Assembly: GCF_009827655.1 (NCBI RefSeq)
Contig: NZ_WTYV01000001.1
Location: 908,354 to 972,353, forward strand
Length of the DNA: 64,000 nt
Direction: 5' to 3'
Source: Alteraurantiacibacter buctensis
GTDB taxonomy: Bacteria; Pseudomonadota; Alphaproteobacteria; Sphingomonadales; Sphingomonadaceae
Below the pieces are notes generated by a model. It did not search any database. It saw only the letters and a program-made list of their open reading frames with translations, and was not told where the DNA came from. Below, one piece after another: positions 52,437-60,693 of this stretch. Both the position numbers and the translations under genes were made by a program. The number at the start of each line of letters is the position of its first letter. Within the stretch, counting starts at the first letter, position 1.

Positions 52437-52583
52437 GGCGCGCCTCCTTTCGGCGACTCATATGCCAGCGACCGAAACACTCGTCAACCTCACGTTGCTT
52501 GTTTGCTCCAATTGCTTCTGCCTCGTTGCTTCCCGTCGTGGTCCGTGGTAGACGGGCGTCAACAAGCAAGAGGAATCGCAATT

Positions 52584-53357
52584 ATGGCTCGCTCTCAAAG
52601 CCCAGGTTATCCACAATTTGCACTACCCAAAGCGATAAGCGCCGTGCGCAAGATCTTCGAGGCGGACCGCCGCAACCCCATCGATCGATCGGTTGCCCAA
52701 AAGCACATCGGATATTCAGGCCCTAGCGGCGCCGCCGATAAGGCGCTTGCTACCTTAGCGCATTATGGCCTGGTGGAGCGCGTCGGCAAAGGAGAGGTGC
52801 GCGTCAGTCAGCTTACAGTGGATATTCTGCACCCGGACAGCGACGTTGTGCGGCGCCGCGCGCTTCTTGAGGCCGGTTTCAATCCTCAAGTCTACAAGGA
52901 CCTCCGCGACCGCTTTGGGGATCATGTCTCGGAAAATGCTCTCCACTCATATCTCGTGCGGGAAAACTTTCTTGATCGAGCAATTGGTCCAGTGAGCAAT
53001 GGCTATCTTGAGACGATCCGTTATCTCGAGCAAGAGAAAGCATTCGAAAGTCGTGGAAACGCAGCGTCAGAAGTGGAAGAATCGGCGGCATCGGAGAATG
53101 ATTGGAACGCCGACATGGATGATACTGCAGTGTTAGAACGGCCAGCACCGGCCATCGCCCCGGTTGCGGCACCAGTGCCACAAGTGGAAGTTGGAGAAAC
53201 CGAATGGATGCGCAATCCACTCGGTCGTGGTAAGTCGGTGCGTGTGCTCGTTACGGGCGACATGGGTACCAAGGAGATTGGCAAACTCATTAAACTCCTT
53301 GAAGCGCAGAAAGCGGTGCTCGACGATGACGACGAAGAAGACCAAATGTTCGAGTGA
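52584..53357 (+). CDS. Winged-helix-like passenger protein of unknown function
   Basis: 257 residues. The N-terminal part (about 10-80) reads as a winged-helix: ADRRNPIDRSVAQKHIGYSG, then KALATLAHYGLVERVGKGEV. The middle is a helical domain (about 85-150) and the C-terminal tail is acidic with Pro/Val linker (about 175-215) ending in DDDDEEDQMFE. GAGGAATCGC serves as ribosome-binding site before ATG 52584. A perfect DnaA box TTATCCACA sits at 52607-52615 inside it. Family and function unknown; codon use differs from the surrounding core genes. Confidence 0.65.
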   Translation: MARSQSPGYPQFALPKAISAVRKIFEADRRNPIDRSVAQKHIGYSGPSGAADKALATLAHYGLVERVGKGEVRVSQLTVDILHPDSDVVRRRALLEAGFNPQVYKDLRDRFGDHVSENALHSYLVRENFLDRAIGPVSNGYLETIRYLEQEKAFESRGNAASEVEESAASENDWNADMDDTAVLERPAPAIAPVAAPVPQVEVGETEWMRNPLGRGKSVRVLVTGDMGTKEIGKLIKLLEAQKAVLDDDDEEDQMFE

Positions 53358-53487
53358 GCAATCTCAACTCGACAAGTTCAAGGAAGCCGCACGCCAGCTT
53401 GAGTGCGATGATGACGACAAGCGCTTCAAGGAGCGCGTCGGCAAACTAGTCTCGCGTAAGGGAGTTAATGGCTCAAAATGCCAGTAG
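53326..53487 (+). CDS. Small charged hypothetical protein, 53 residues
   Basis: MTTKKTKCSSEQSQLDKFKE start, then a segment AARQLECDDDDKRFKERVGK and a basic end. It overlaps the preceding gene by 32 bases in another frame, suggesting translational coupling. Similar short helical proteins with an EAARxL-(D/E)-cluster pattern are common beside mobile genes. Function unknown. It overlaps the next minus-strand gene's end by 23 bases. Confidence 0.5.
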   Translation: MTTKKTKCSSEQSQLDKFKEAARQLECDDDDKRFKERVGKLVSRKGVNGSKCQ

Positions 53488-53809
53488 AGCGCTTCTTAGG
53501 GTGCGGTGCCTGGAATAGACCGTAAAGGGTAACACCCGCACCCAAGAGACCTGCCAATCCAACTGTCACCCATGACTGTGCCATCGCCGCCATCAGGTGG
53601 CTATCGAACGGCACGAATGGCATAAGCAGGAATGTCGGGAACGTGGCTCCACTCCCTCCCTGCGTAACTACATGGAGGAATTGAAAGCCACGACCCTTGA
53701 GGTAGGAGTGAACTGCGCCGATAGCGGCAAACGCGATGCCACAAAGGATAGTGAGGCCGTACATGGCCTCCCCACTATGTGGCGCGTACTGGTGAACTAG
53801 GCCGTTCAA
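53465..53809 (-). CDS. Small membrane protein, passenger
   Basis: 114 residues with three hydrophobic segments (about 16-34, 55-65 and 75-97) and a basic tail APHPKKRSTGILSH. The start may be TTG 53809, overlapping the preceding gene by four bases (TTGA), or ATG 53764, which has a GGGGAGG close upstream. No recognised family. Coupled to the gene at 53806. Confidence 0.55.
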   Translation of the reverse strand: MNGLVHQYAPHSGEAMYGLTILCGIAFAAIGAVHSYLKGRGFQFLHVVTQGGSGATFPTFLLMPFVPFDSHLMAAMAQSWVTVGLAGLLGAGVTLYGLFQAPHPKKRSTGILSH

Positions 53810-54000
53810 GCAGCAGCTATGACGGCTTTGACTCCTCCAATCATACCGAGACCGGCAACGGCAATCTCACCTACAGCAGGCAGCGAACCACCGAATGTAG
53901 CTACGACTGACCCAACCAGCGCGACCGCCAGCGCCCCCATCCCCAATATCACGGCGAGTCCCTGAGGCCGGAACACGCGTACAGCATTCGCTTTTGACAT
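53806..54000 (-). CDS. Small two-segment membrane protein, passenger
   Basis: 64 residues: polar start MSKANAVRVFRPQGL then two hydrophobic segments (about 15-37 and 43-62) separated by GGSLPAVG. Excellent ribosome-binding site: AGGAAGGAGGAAGG just before ATG 54000. A 19-base palindrome (CATTGGGTCTAGACCAATG, 54065-54083) and three GANTC sites lie upstream. Holin-, toxin- or regulator-like roles are all open. Confidence 0.6.
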   Translation of the reverse strand: MSKANAVRVFRPQGLAVILGMGALAVALVGSVVATFGGSLPAVGEIAVAGLGMIGGVKAVIAAA

Positions 54001-54470
54001 GACCTTCCTCCTTCCTAGACAACACGGGTTTCGTACAAAACGCAGCGTAGCGCAAGAAAGTTTCCATTGGGTCTAGACCAATGAATCATAATGTGGCGCT
54101 CGCGACTCATTGATTCAACGTCGCGCAACACAGATCGTACGGACGTGCGCGTAAGACAGCGGAAAAAGCACTTTCCTACAGCGTAACGCTGAATGTACCG
54201 ATTGGGCGACGTATGTCGGCAAAACGCCGTACAACCTGTGCGCGGCCTGTGGATAACCTAGCTACGCAGGCAAAAACGATTCGACTCAAGGCTTTGGCGG
54301 ACTGATATTGGCTGCTGACATGAATAGGGGCCGAGTTTGCGGCTCGGCCCCATTCATTCCACCACGATCTTGCAATCGCCGGTGGGACGAGCTTTTTCTA
54401 GCACCGGAATCATTATCCGGAATGAGCGAAGGGTCAAGGCGATTGCGACTAACCATAAGGAAAGTACGCA
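54001..54470. other. Regulatory region inside the transposon
   Basis: 470 bases without a recognised gene. Contents: near-perfect palindrome CATTGGGTCTAGACCAATG (54065-54083), GANTC sites at 54083, 54104, 54112, 54278 and 54283, a perfect DnaA box TGTGGATAA (54248-54256) and a hairpin GGGGCCGAG/CTCGGCCCC (54327-54351, further paired by GAAT/ATTC). Confidence 0.6.
54322..54355. terminator. Hairpin, possible terminator
   Basis: Stem GGGGCCGAG/CTCGGCCCC with seven-base loop, extended by GAAT/ATTC after one bulged base. No T tract on either strand. Confidence 0.5.
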
Positions 54471-54674
54471 ATGCCGAAAACTCCCTCCAATCACGGTAAG
54501 CCGTGGACTCCTTCCGATGTGAAGCAGTTGAAGCAGCTGGCCAAGGAAAATACCCCCACGCGGGTGATCGGCCTGAAGATGCAGCGCACCGAAAGCTCCA
54601 TCTACAGCGCCGCGTCTGACGCTGGCGTTTCGCTTAAGCCGACGAACCAGAGTCCATACAACCGCAAGAAGTAG
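54471..54674 (+). CDS. Small SANT/Myb-like DNA-binding protein, passenger
   Basis: 67 residues: MPKTPSNHGKPWTPSDVKQL then KQLAKENTPTRVIGLKMQRT, a pattern of a small three-helix Myb/SANT-like fold (Trp-Thr-x-x-Asp...Leu...P-x-x-x-I-x...R-T). AAGGAAAG is the ribosome-binding site. Such short proteins are widespread in proteobacterial accessory DNA; targets unknown. It overlaps the next minus-strand gene by 41 bases. Confidence 0.65.
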   Translation: MPKTPSNHGKPWTPSDVKQLKQLAKENTPTRVIGLKMQRTESSIYSAASDAGVSLKPTNQSPYNRKK

Positions 54675-54795
54675 AGACCGCCGCAACGGCTCTCTCATAG
54701 GCATGGCGCTCATCATCAGACCAGGAATGGTTATGGTTGGTGAGCGCCAACGCTAACCGGTCCAAAGCACTCAAGATTATCTTATTTTTCTGCAT
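54634..54795 (-). CDS. Small hypothetical protein, 53 residues, passenger
   Basis: Helical: start MQKNKIILSALDRLALALTN, then SWSDDERHAYERAVAAV. AAGGAAC lies 11-17 bases before its ATG. The pattern resembles a common small bacterial family with a (L/I)DxLAxAL...W(T/S)xxE motif of unknown role. It lies within 20 bases of the right transposon end and points inward. Confidence 0.5.
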   Translation of the reverse strand: MQKNKIILSALDRLALALTNHNHSWSDDERHAYERAVAAVSTSCGCMDSGSSA

Positions 54796-54875
54796 CTTTT
54801 CAGTTCCTTATTCTCTGGGTTTGTAAAAGACACAAACGCCTAGAGAAACGGAACATCGCGATGGTGTGATTCGAC

Positions 54876-54916
54876 GGGGCGGCCCGCACGGCAAGTGTGC
54901 GGGCGCGCCCCTTTTT
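54876..54916 (+). terminator. Strong terminator just before the GTA remnant
   Basis: GGGGC and GCCCGCAC (54876-54889) pair with GTGCGGGC and GCCCC (54897-54911), followed by five T (54912-54916). No plus-strand gene precedes it outside the transposon; see findings for a possible attenuator. Confidence 0.75.
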
Positions 54917-54952
54917 CATGCCCGCCATCCCACAGCATGGAACCACACCAGA

Positions 54953-55429
54953 ATGCGCAAGAGCACCAGGATCATGCCCGCATACCGCGAGGGTGAACGC
55001 GAACAGCTTGACCGCCACTGGCGCGGGCTGTTTCTCGATACGCTGGCAGAGACATCCAACGTCAGCGAAGCAGCCCGCCGCGCCGGGATCAATCCCAGCC
55101 GCGCCTACAAGGTCCGCCGGGAGGAAGCCGGCTTCCGCACCAAGTGGGCCGCCGCCCTGGCGGAAGGCTACGCCCACCTGGAGATGGAAACGCTCCACCG
55201 CCTGCGAATGGGCACCGATGCCGGCAAGGACGAGCGGAAGTTCGACCTGGCCAATGCCCTGCGGCTGCTGGCCCTGCACCGCCAAAGCGTGGCCCAAACC
55301 GCAGCACAGGACAGCGATGACGACGAGGAGGCTATCCTGGCGATCCTCCATTCCCGGATCGAGGCCGCCCGGGCCCGCGAGGCGAAACGGCTGGCAGCGA
55401 CCGACAGCGCGCCCTGCAACGATGATTGA
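54953..55429 (+). CDS. GTA/phage small-terminase-like protein
   Basis: About 158 residues (ATG 54953; ATG 54974 would give 151). An N-terminal HTH like that of small terminases: WRGLFLDTLAETSNVSEAAR then RAGINPSRAYKVRREEAGFR. It precedes and overlaps a large-terminase gene by eight bases, as in gene transfer agent clusters. Its gene is intact, but the cluster after it is not, so it is probably a relic or DNA-binding leftover. Confidence 0.7.
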   Translation: MRKSTRIMPAYREGEREQLDRHWRGLFLDTLAETSNVSEAARRAGINPSRAYKVRREEAGFRTKWAAALAEGYAHLEMETLHRLRMGTDAGKDERKFDLANALRLLALHRQSVAQTAAQDSDDDEEAILAILHSRIEAARAREAKRLAATDSAPCNDD

Positions 55430-55952
55430 GAGCTGGCGGTGGCTGAGAAAGACGGATGCAGCCGTTTATGATCCAGTCCTGCGGAAACTGCCAAAGCCCG
55501 CCAAGGAATTCCTGCGCGACTGGTGGATCACGCAGGCCCGTGACGAACAACTGCCGCCGCCGGGCGACTGGCGGCTGTGGCTGATCTGCGCCGGACGCGG
55601 TTTCGGCAAGACGCGCACCGGCGCCGAATGGGTCAACGCCGTGGCCCGCGCCGATTGCCGGGCCCGCATCGCCCTGGTCGGCGCTTCGCTGACCGAAGTG
55701 CGGGCGGTGATGGTCGAGGGCGAAAGCGGCCTGCTGGCCTGCTCCCCCGGCAACAGTCGGCCGCGCTTCGATCCCTCGCTACGCCGACTGGTATGGCCGG
55801 GCGGCGCGCAGGCTTACCTCTATTCCGCCGCCGAGCCCGAGAGCCTGCGCGGCCCCCAGCACAGCCACGCCTGGTGCACAGACCCAGAAGGAAGTGTTCG
55901 TCAACGAGGCGTTCTTCCTGGCAGACATCCTGTTGCATCCGGCGGTCGATAG
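55422..55952 (+). pseudogene. Large terminase of a gene transfer agent, truncated by deletion
   Basis: First third of the packaging ATPase: the Walker A region LICAGRGFGKTRTGAEWVNA and the following ESLRGPQHSHAWC are typical of GTA-type terminases. After HAWC (about 55876) homology stops; the expected DE..KW Walker B continuation and the nuclease domain are absent. The open frame continues a further 25 codons in DNA that encodes DUF2793 in another frame. Hence a deletion fused the two. Confidence 0.85.
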
Positions 55953-56271
55953 TCAGACAAGCACACCACCCGCTGCTCCAGCTGAGGGATCCTGCTGGCT
56001 TGTCGGTAACGATCCGACGGGCGCATGGAACGGCCAAGCCGGTGCGATCGCCGCCTACAGCGCTGGCGAGTGGACATTCCTCCCGCCGCAGGATGGCATG
56101 AGTCTGCTGGTCATGACCACCGGTCAGATGCTGCGCTATCGCAACGGTTGGCAGGCCGCTTCACCCGTGGCGGCCCCGAGCGGTGGCACCACGGTTGATG
56201 CCGAAGCAAGGACAGCCATCAATGCCATTCGCAGCGCGCTGATTACCGCAGGCATCCTGCCGCAACCCTAG
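55876..56271 (+). pseudogene. DUF2793 (GTA tail-end) protein, 5'-truncated
   Basis: 131 codons in frame with AQTQKEVFVNEAFFLADILL, then CWLVGNDPTGAWNG, IAAYSAGEWTFLPPQDGMSL and PSGGTTVDAEARTAINAIRS, the full C-terminal character of DUF2793, which stands at the end of sphingomonad GTA clusters. The usual N-terminus before the QKEVFVNEA motif is missing. A GTG at 55894 might still start translation. It converges with queC with a four-base overlap. Confidence 0.8.
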
Positions 56272-56963
56272 GAATCTGCAGTGGCGGCATAGGGGGTGGT
56301 GTCGATAAGCCCAGCGTCCGCGAAGCCCTTCCGTCGGAGCCGGCAGCTGTCGCATAAACCGCAAGCCAGGCCTTCCGCGCTGGGATCATAGCATGACCAG
56401 CTATCCGCCGGATCGAGGCCCAGACGATTGGCCTCCGACGCGATGCGGGCCTTCCCCCAATATTGGAGCGGCGTGTGGATCACGAACGGCCGTCCCTCGA
56501 CGCCGTCACGTGTTGCAAGGCGCGCGGTCTCCTGAAAACTGGCGATAAAGTCGGGCCGACAATCCGGGTATCCCGAATAATCGAGGGCATTAACGCCAAT
56601 GAAGATGTCATGCGCCCCGATCGCTTCGGCCCAGGCCAGCGTCAGCGACAGGAACACGAGGTTACGGGCTGGCACATAGGTGACCGGGATCCCTTCCTCC
56701 AGGCCGCCCTTGGGTACCGCAATATCGTCAGTAAGGGCCGACCCGCCGAACTGGCGCAAGTCGAGTGGCAAGATTGTGTGCTTCCTGGCCCCGAGCTTTG
56801 CAGCGATGTTCCGCGCAGATTCGATCTCTCGCCGGTGGCGCTGGTTATAGTCGATCGTCAGGGCATTTATCGCGAAACCCTGCTCACGCGCCAAGCCGGC
56901 AGCTACCATCGAATCCAGCCCGCCTGAGAGCAGGATCACCGCCTGAGCCTGATTGCTTTCCAT
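56268..56963 (-). CDS. queC: 7-cyano-7-deazaguanine synthase
   Basis: Makes preQ0 from CDG, in queuosine synthesis. 231 residues. PP-loop LSGGLDS near 13-19, EAIGAHDIFIGVNALDYSGY signature, and the zinc cysteines C(YD..)ACGLCDSC (about 190-210). Queuosine use fits the presence of gluQ. Convergent with the GTA remnant. Confidence 0.95.
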   Translation of the reverse strand: MESNQAQAVILLSGGLDSMVAAGLAREQGFAINALTIDYNQRHRREIESARNIAAKLGARKHTILPLDLRQFGGSALTDDIAVPKGGLEEGIPVTYVPARNLVFLSLTLAWAEAIGAHDIFIGVNALDYSGYPDCRPDFIASFQETARLATRDGVEGRPFVIHTPLQYWGKARIASEANRLGLDPADSWSCYDPSAEGLACGLCDSCRLRRKGFADAGLIDTTPYAATADS

Positions 56964-57001
56964 GCTTGCGGGCTAGGCCCAACCGGCTTTCCGGGCAAGG
57001 C

Positions 57002-57403
57002 CTAGCACGGGCCTGTGCGCCGGGCTTCTCCGGCCAGCGCGAACGGACCGCCTCCCTGGCTGCCCTGGCTCTGCAGCTGGACGAGCGCGCTCCCCTCTTT
57101 CCGGATTGTTGTGCGACCGTAGCCATCGCCCCTGCAGGTGTACTGCACCGTCACTTCCTGGGCATCGTCCTGCACCACAAATTGGGTACAGCCCGTCTGC
57201 CGGTGCTGCAACTGGATCAGATCCCGACCGTTGCGGACGCAGATGTTGCGGCGAGAACCATCAGAACGCTGGCGGATTTCCCACATGCCGGGCTGCAGAG
57301 TGTCCAGCATCGCCAGTTCCGAGACCTCGGCTGCGATTGGTGCGGCCAACCCGGCCGCCCCAAAGGCGCCCAGCAAAAGACCCAGTTTTTGCATGCTCGC
57401 CAT
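57002..57403 (-). CDS. Secreted DUF3617-like protein
   Basis: 133 residues. N-terminal signal MASMQKLGLLLGAFGAAGLA ending AAPIAA. The body LQPGMWEIRQRSDG...NICVRNGRDLIQLQH and QYTCRGDGYGRTTIRKE resembles DUF3617 proteins of alphaproteobacteria, periplasmic and of unknown function. Cys residues suggest one or two disulfides; ends in Cys. Start ATG 57403 or 57394. Confidence 0.75.
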   Translation of the reverse strand: MASMQKLGLLLGAFGAAGLAAPIAAEVSELAMLDTLQPGMWEIRQRSDGSRRNICVRNGRDLIQLQHRQTGCTQFVVQDDAQEVTVQYTCRGDGYGRTTIRKEGSALVQLQSQGSQGGGPFALAGEARRTGPC

Positions 57404-57494
57404 TTAGCACCACTCCGAAGTCGTCGCGCACCCCTATGCAACAGACCAGCTTAACGGCAGATTGCCCTTCACGCGCGACGAGCTGAGCGCTTAC

Positions 57495-58409
57495 TCAATC
57501 CTGCACGCAGAATTGGCGCGAACAGAACGCGCAGTCGATGCGGATAACCCCCGTCTCGTCTTTCATTTCGACACGGTCCACGTGCGAAAATCGGGCAAGC
57601 ACCTGCTCGAAGTGCTGCGCCGAACACCGGCATCCCTTGCAGAGTGATGCACCGCGTTCGACCAGGATCCTGTCCTCTTCGTGGTAAAGGCGCCAGACGA
57701 TCTCCTCCAGTGACAAATCCTGTTCGATCAGTTCTTCCGGCTGGATCGTCTGGGCCAGCAGGCTGACGTGTTCCCATTGGGGATGATTCAGGCGCGCGTG
57801 GAGACGCTCGCGGCCATCCTCGCCATCGGGCAGGTGCTGGACCAGCAACCCGCCACCAACATTGCCGGCCGCGCCCGATTTCAGCCCGGTCCGGATGAGC
57901 GTGGGCACCTGTTCGCTCTGGCCGAAATAAGCCTGGAGCGCCTCGGTCAGCGATTGCCCCTCCAGCGGAACAATCCCCTGGTAACGCTTGCCTTCTCCGC
58001 CCATGTCGAACGTCAGGGCGAGATAACCTTCGCCGAACAGCGCCGGCAAATCCGGGTTCGATCCTAGTGTGTCGAATTCAGCCGGATCATGCTGGACATA
58101 GCCGCGCAAGGCTCCGTCGTGATAATCGCACACCAGCAGCGAAATCACCCCGCCATTGGCCTGCGCCTGAATTGTTAGCTGGTCATCCGCATCCTTCAGC
58201 AGCCCGCCGACCAGCGCGGTGAGAACCAGGGCTTCCGCCAGCACCAGCTTGATCGCCGGCGGATAATCGTGCGCGGCAAGGATCTCGTCCAGCACAGGAC
58301 CCAGGCGAACCACCCGGCCGCGACAGTCCTGCGCGGGGATGGTGAAGGAAACGAGGCGGTCGAAGCCGGTGGCGGGCTGGTCGGGAAGGCTATCAGGCAT
58401 CGGGGGCAT
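57495..58409 (-). CDS. hslO: Redox-regulated chaperone Hsp33
   Basis: Holdase activated by oxidative unfolding. 304 residues. The C-terminal zinc switch has CKGCRCSAQHF and CAFCSRQF cysteines (about 255-300). The N-terminal domain has the family stretch GGVISLLVCDYHDGALRGYV and the signature LPDGEDGRERLHARL. Full length. Confidence 0.93.
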   Translation of the reverse strand: MPPMPDSLPDQPATGFDRLVSFTIPAQDCRGRVVRLGPVLDEILAAHDYPPAIKLVLAEALVLTALVGGLLKDADDQLTIQAQANGGVISLLVCDYHDGALRGYVQHDPAEFDTLGSNPDLPALFGEGYLALTFDMGGEGKRYQGIVPLEGQSLTEALQAYFGQSEQVPTLIRTGLKSGAAGNVGGGLLVQHLPDGEDGRERLHARLNHPQWEHVSLLAQTIQPEELIEQDLSLEEIVWRLYHEEDRILVERGASLCKGCRCSAQHFEQVLARFSHVDRVEMKDETGVIRIDCAFCSRQFCVQD

Positions 58410-58437
58410 ATGGGTCGAGCCGGGCGTTTACCAAGCC

Positions 58438-59376
58438 CTAGCTGTTCCCCAACAAGCCAAAGCACCACAGCAGAACAGACTTCTGCGCGTGGATGCGGTT
58501 CTCCGCTTCATCGAACACCACGGATTGCGGCCCCTCGAACACGTCGGCTGAAACCTCTTCTCCGACGTGCGCTGGCAGGCAGTGCAGGAAGCGCGCATCA
58601 GGCTTGGCGCGCGCCATCAGGGTGGCATTGACCTGGTAGGGTGCCAGCTCCGCCAGCTTTTCGGCCGCATGGGCCTGCCCCATCGAAATCCACGTATCGG
58701 TGACCACCACATCGGCCCCCGCTGCCGCTTCCGCCGCATCGTGGGTAACCGTGATGTCGGAACCGGCCGCACGGGCAGCATCGAGATAGCGCGCTTCGGG
58801 GACATAACCCCTCGGCGTGCCGATCGCCATGTCGAACCGCATCAGGCCCGCCGCCTCAACCACCGAATTCATCACATTATTGCAGTCACCCAGCCAGGCT
58901 AGCTTCAGGCCCGGCAGGGCCTTGCCGTGCTCGATCACGGTCAACAGGTCCGCCACGATCTGGCAGGGGTGCGATCGGTCAGTCAGCCCGTTGATTACCG
59001 GGACCCCGGCATAGGCCGCCATTTCCTCCACTTTCGCGTGATCATCGGTCCGGACCATGATGGCATCTGCCATCCGGCCCAGCACGCGGGCGGTATCAGC
59101 CACAGTTTCCCCGCGCCCGAGCTGCGAGGTGCCCGCATCGAGGACCAGCGGCGTGCCGCCAAGCTGGCGGATGGCGATGTCGAAACTCACCCTTGTGCGG
59201 GTGGAATTCTTCTCGAACACCATGGCCAGCACCCGTCCGGCCAAGGGTGCATCGGCATCTGCCTTGCCCTTTGGCCAGCCCTTGCGCGCAGCCTTTCGCT
59301 CGATCGCGTCGCTGATCATCGCGGCGATGGCATCGGGACCCGCGTCGGCGAGATCGAGGAAATGCCGCGCCGCCAT
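58438..59376 (-). CDS. argF: Ornithine carbamoyltransferase
   Basis: Transfers a carbamoyl group to ornithine, giving citrulline (arginine synthesis). 312 residues. Carbamoyl phosphate motif STRTR in [18 protein letters not shown], the HPCQ motif ([16 protein letters not shown]) and the ornithine-binding [17 protein letters not shown] overlaps the argD stop by one base (TGATG). Confidence 0.96.
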   Translation of the reverse strand: MAARHFLDLADAGPDAIAAMISDAIERKAARKGWPKGKADADAPLAGRVLAMVFEKNSTRTRVSFDIAIRQLGGTPLVLDAGTSQLGRGETVADTARVLGRMADAIMVRTDDHAKVEEMAAYAGVPVINGLTDRSHPCQIVADLLTVIEHGKALPGLKLAWLGDCNNVMNSVVEAAGLMRFDMAIGTPRGYVPEARYLDAARAAGSDITVTHDAAEAAAGADVVVTDTWISMGQAHAAEKLAELAPYQVNATLMARAKPDARFLHCLPAHVGEEVSADVFEGPQSVVFDEAENRIHAQKSVLLWCFGLLGNS

Positions 59377-60563
59377 CAGCCGGCGTCCGGCTTGTAGCTC
59401 GCGGCACCCGCCGACAGCTTGTCGAAGAACTCGTCCATCTCCGCGTCCCCGATCACCAGCGGCGGCAGCAGCCGCAGCGTGTTGTCGCCGGCGGCCACGG
59501 TCAGCAACTGGTATTTATCGCGCAGGTGCACCATGAAGCCGCGCGGCTCCCCCTTCATCTTCAGTCCCAGCATCAGGCCCAGCCCTCGCACGCTGTCGAA
59601 CAGCTCCGGGTAATTGCCGATGAACTGTTCAAGCCGGCCCCGCAGCCGCTCGGCCTTGGCGCGCACGTCAGCCAGGAACTCCTCGTTAGCCACAGCGTCC
59701 ATCACCGCCATTCCCGCCGCCATCGCCAACGGATTGCCCCCATAGGTGGAGCCATGGGTCCCCAGGCCCATGCCGCGCGCTGCTTTTTCGGTGGCGAGGC
59801 AGGCCCCAAGCGGGAAGCCGCCGCCAATGCCCTTGGCCGTCGCCATGATATCGGGCACCACGCCGAGCTGTTCGTAAGCGTAGAGCGTTCCGGTCCGCGC
59901 GACTCCGCACTGAACCTCGTCGAATACGAGCATCAGGTCATGCTCATCGGCCAGGGCGCGCAAGCCTTGCAGGAATTCCGCCGTGCCCACGCGGATGCCG
60001 CCTTCACCTTGCACCGGTTCCACCAGGAATCCGGCGGTCTGCGGACCGATGGCCGCCCTGGCCCCTTCCAGATCATTGAAGTCAACATAGCGGAAGCCCG
60101 GCAGCAGCGGGGCAAAGCCCTTGTGCATCTTCTCCTGGCTCGACGCGCTGATCGTGGCCATCGTCCGCCCGTGGAAGGCGTTGTTGAAGGTTATCAGTTC
60201 GTACCGCGTGGTGTCCCCATTCACCTGGTGATAGGCGCGCGCGGTCTTGATCGCGGCTTCCACCGCCTCAGCGCCGGAGTTGGTGAAGAACACCGTGTCG
60301 GCAAAGGTCGCGTCCACCAGGCGCTGGGCCAGTGCTTCCCCCTGCGGGCTGCCGTAGAGGTTGGACACGTGCATCAGCGTGGCCGCCTGCTGCTGGATCG
60401 CGGCAATCAGGCCGGGATGCGAGTGGCCCAGCAGGTTGACGGCAATACCTGCCGCAAAATCGAGGTAGCGCGTGCCATCTTCGGTAATCAGGTGGCAATT
60501 CTCACCCTTGACGGGCCGCACTCCGCACCGGGGATAGACCGGCATCAGCGGGGTAATGGTCAT
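59376..60563 (-). CDS. argD: Acetylornithine aminotransferase
   Basis: PLP enzyme of arginine synthesis that makes acetylornithine. 395 residues. PLP lysine in [33 protein letters not shown] near the start, [23 protein letters not shown] 60563; the reading frame extends further without support. Followed by argF as in many alphaproteobacteria. Confidence 0.95.
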   Translation of the reverse strand: MTITPLMPVYPRCGVRPVKGENCHLITEDGTRYLDFAAGIAVNLLGHSHPGLIAAIQQQAATLMHVSNLYGSPQGEALAQRLVDATFADTVFFTNSGAEAVEAAIKTARAYHQVNGDTTRYELITFNNAFHGRTMATISASSQEKMHKGFAPLLPGFRYVDFNDLEGARAAIGPQTAGFLVEPVQGEGGIRVGTAEFLQGLRALADEHDLMLVFDEVQCGVARTGTLYAYEQLGVVPDIMATAKGIGGGFPLGACLATEKAARGMGLGTHGSTYGGNPLAMAAGMAVMDAVANEEFLADVRAKAERLRGRLEQFIGNYPELFDSVRGLGLMLGLKMKGEPRGFMVHLRDKYQLLTVAAGDNTLRLLPPLVIGDAEMDEFFDKLSAGAASYKPDAG

Positions 60564-60602
60564 GGACAAATCCTTCGAAAACGAATCCGTAAAACGACAA
60601 GC

Positions 60603-60676
60603 GGCGGCCGATCCGGCCGCCACGTCATGGATTGCTATCTAGGACGGGTGCGGCGGCCGGTCAAACACGGCCGCCG
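60603..60676 (-). terminator. Two GC hairpins after the cold-shock gene
   Basis: CGGCGGCC/GGCCGCCG (60651-60658 with 60669-60676) and GGCGGCC/GGCCGCC (60603-60609 with 60615-60621). On the minus strand the second is followed a few bases later by TTTT. Between the cold-shock gene and argD. Confidence 0.45.
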
Positions 60677-60693
60677 ATCCCAATGCCTGCGAC

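Larger units (their letters stand above)
52162..52583. other. Region between transposase and wHTH gene: two hairpins and a mini-ORF
   Basis: 422 bases without a normal gene. It holds GGCGGCGGTG/CACCGCCGCC (52264-52273 with 52281-52290) with TTTCTTT on the minus strand, GAGGCCACC/GGTGGCCTC (52325-52333 with 52351-52359) and the minus-strand mini-ORF 52362-52436. A Lys/Arg/Pro-rich frame just past the transposase stop (about 52150-52290) is open but in a different frame. Confidence 0.5.
51138..54840 (+). mobile_element. IS1595-family transposon with passenger genes
   Basis: 3703-base element. Inverted ends of 25 bases at 51138-51162 and 54816-54840 agree at 22 of 25 positions; both contain GGCG, TTGTGT and TTTACAAACCCA. 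A perfect 8-base direct repeat TAGAGAAA flanks it (51130-51137 and 54841-54848), the duplication length typical of IS1595. The transposase sits at the left; small wHTH, membrane and DNA-binding-like genes fill the rest. G+C drops visibly compared with neighbours, indicating transfer. It looks intact and possibly active. Confidence 0.93.
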
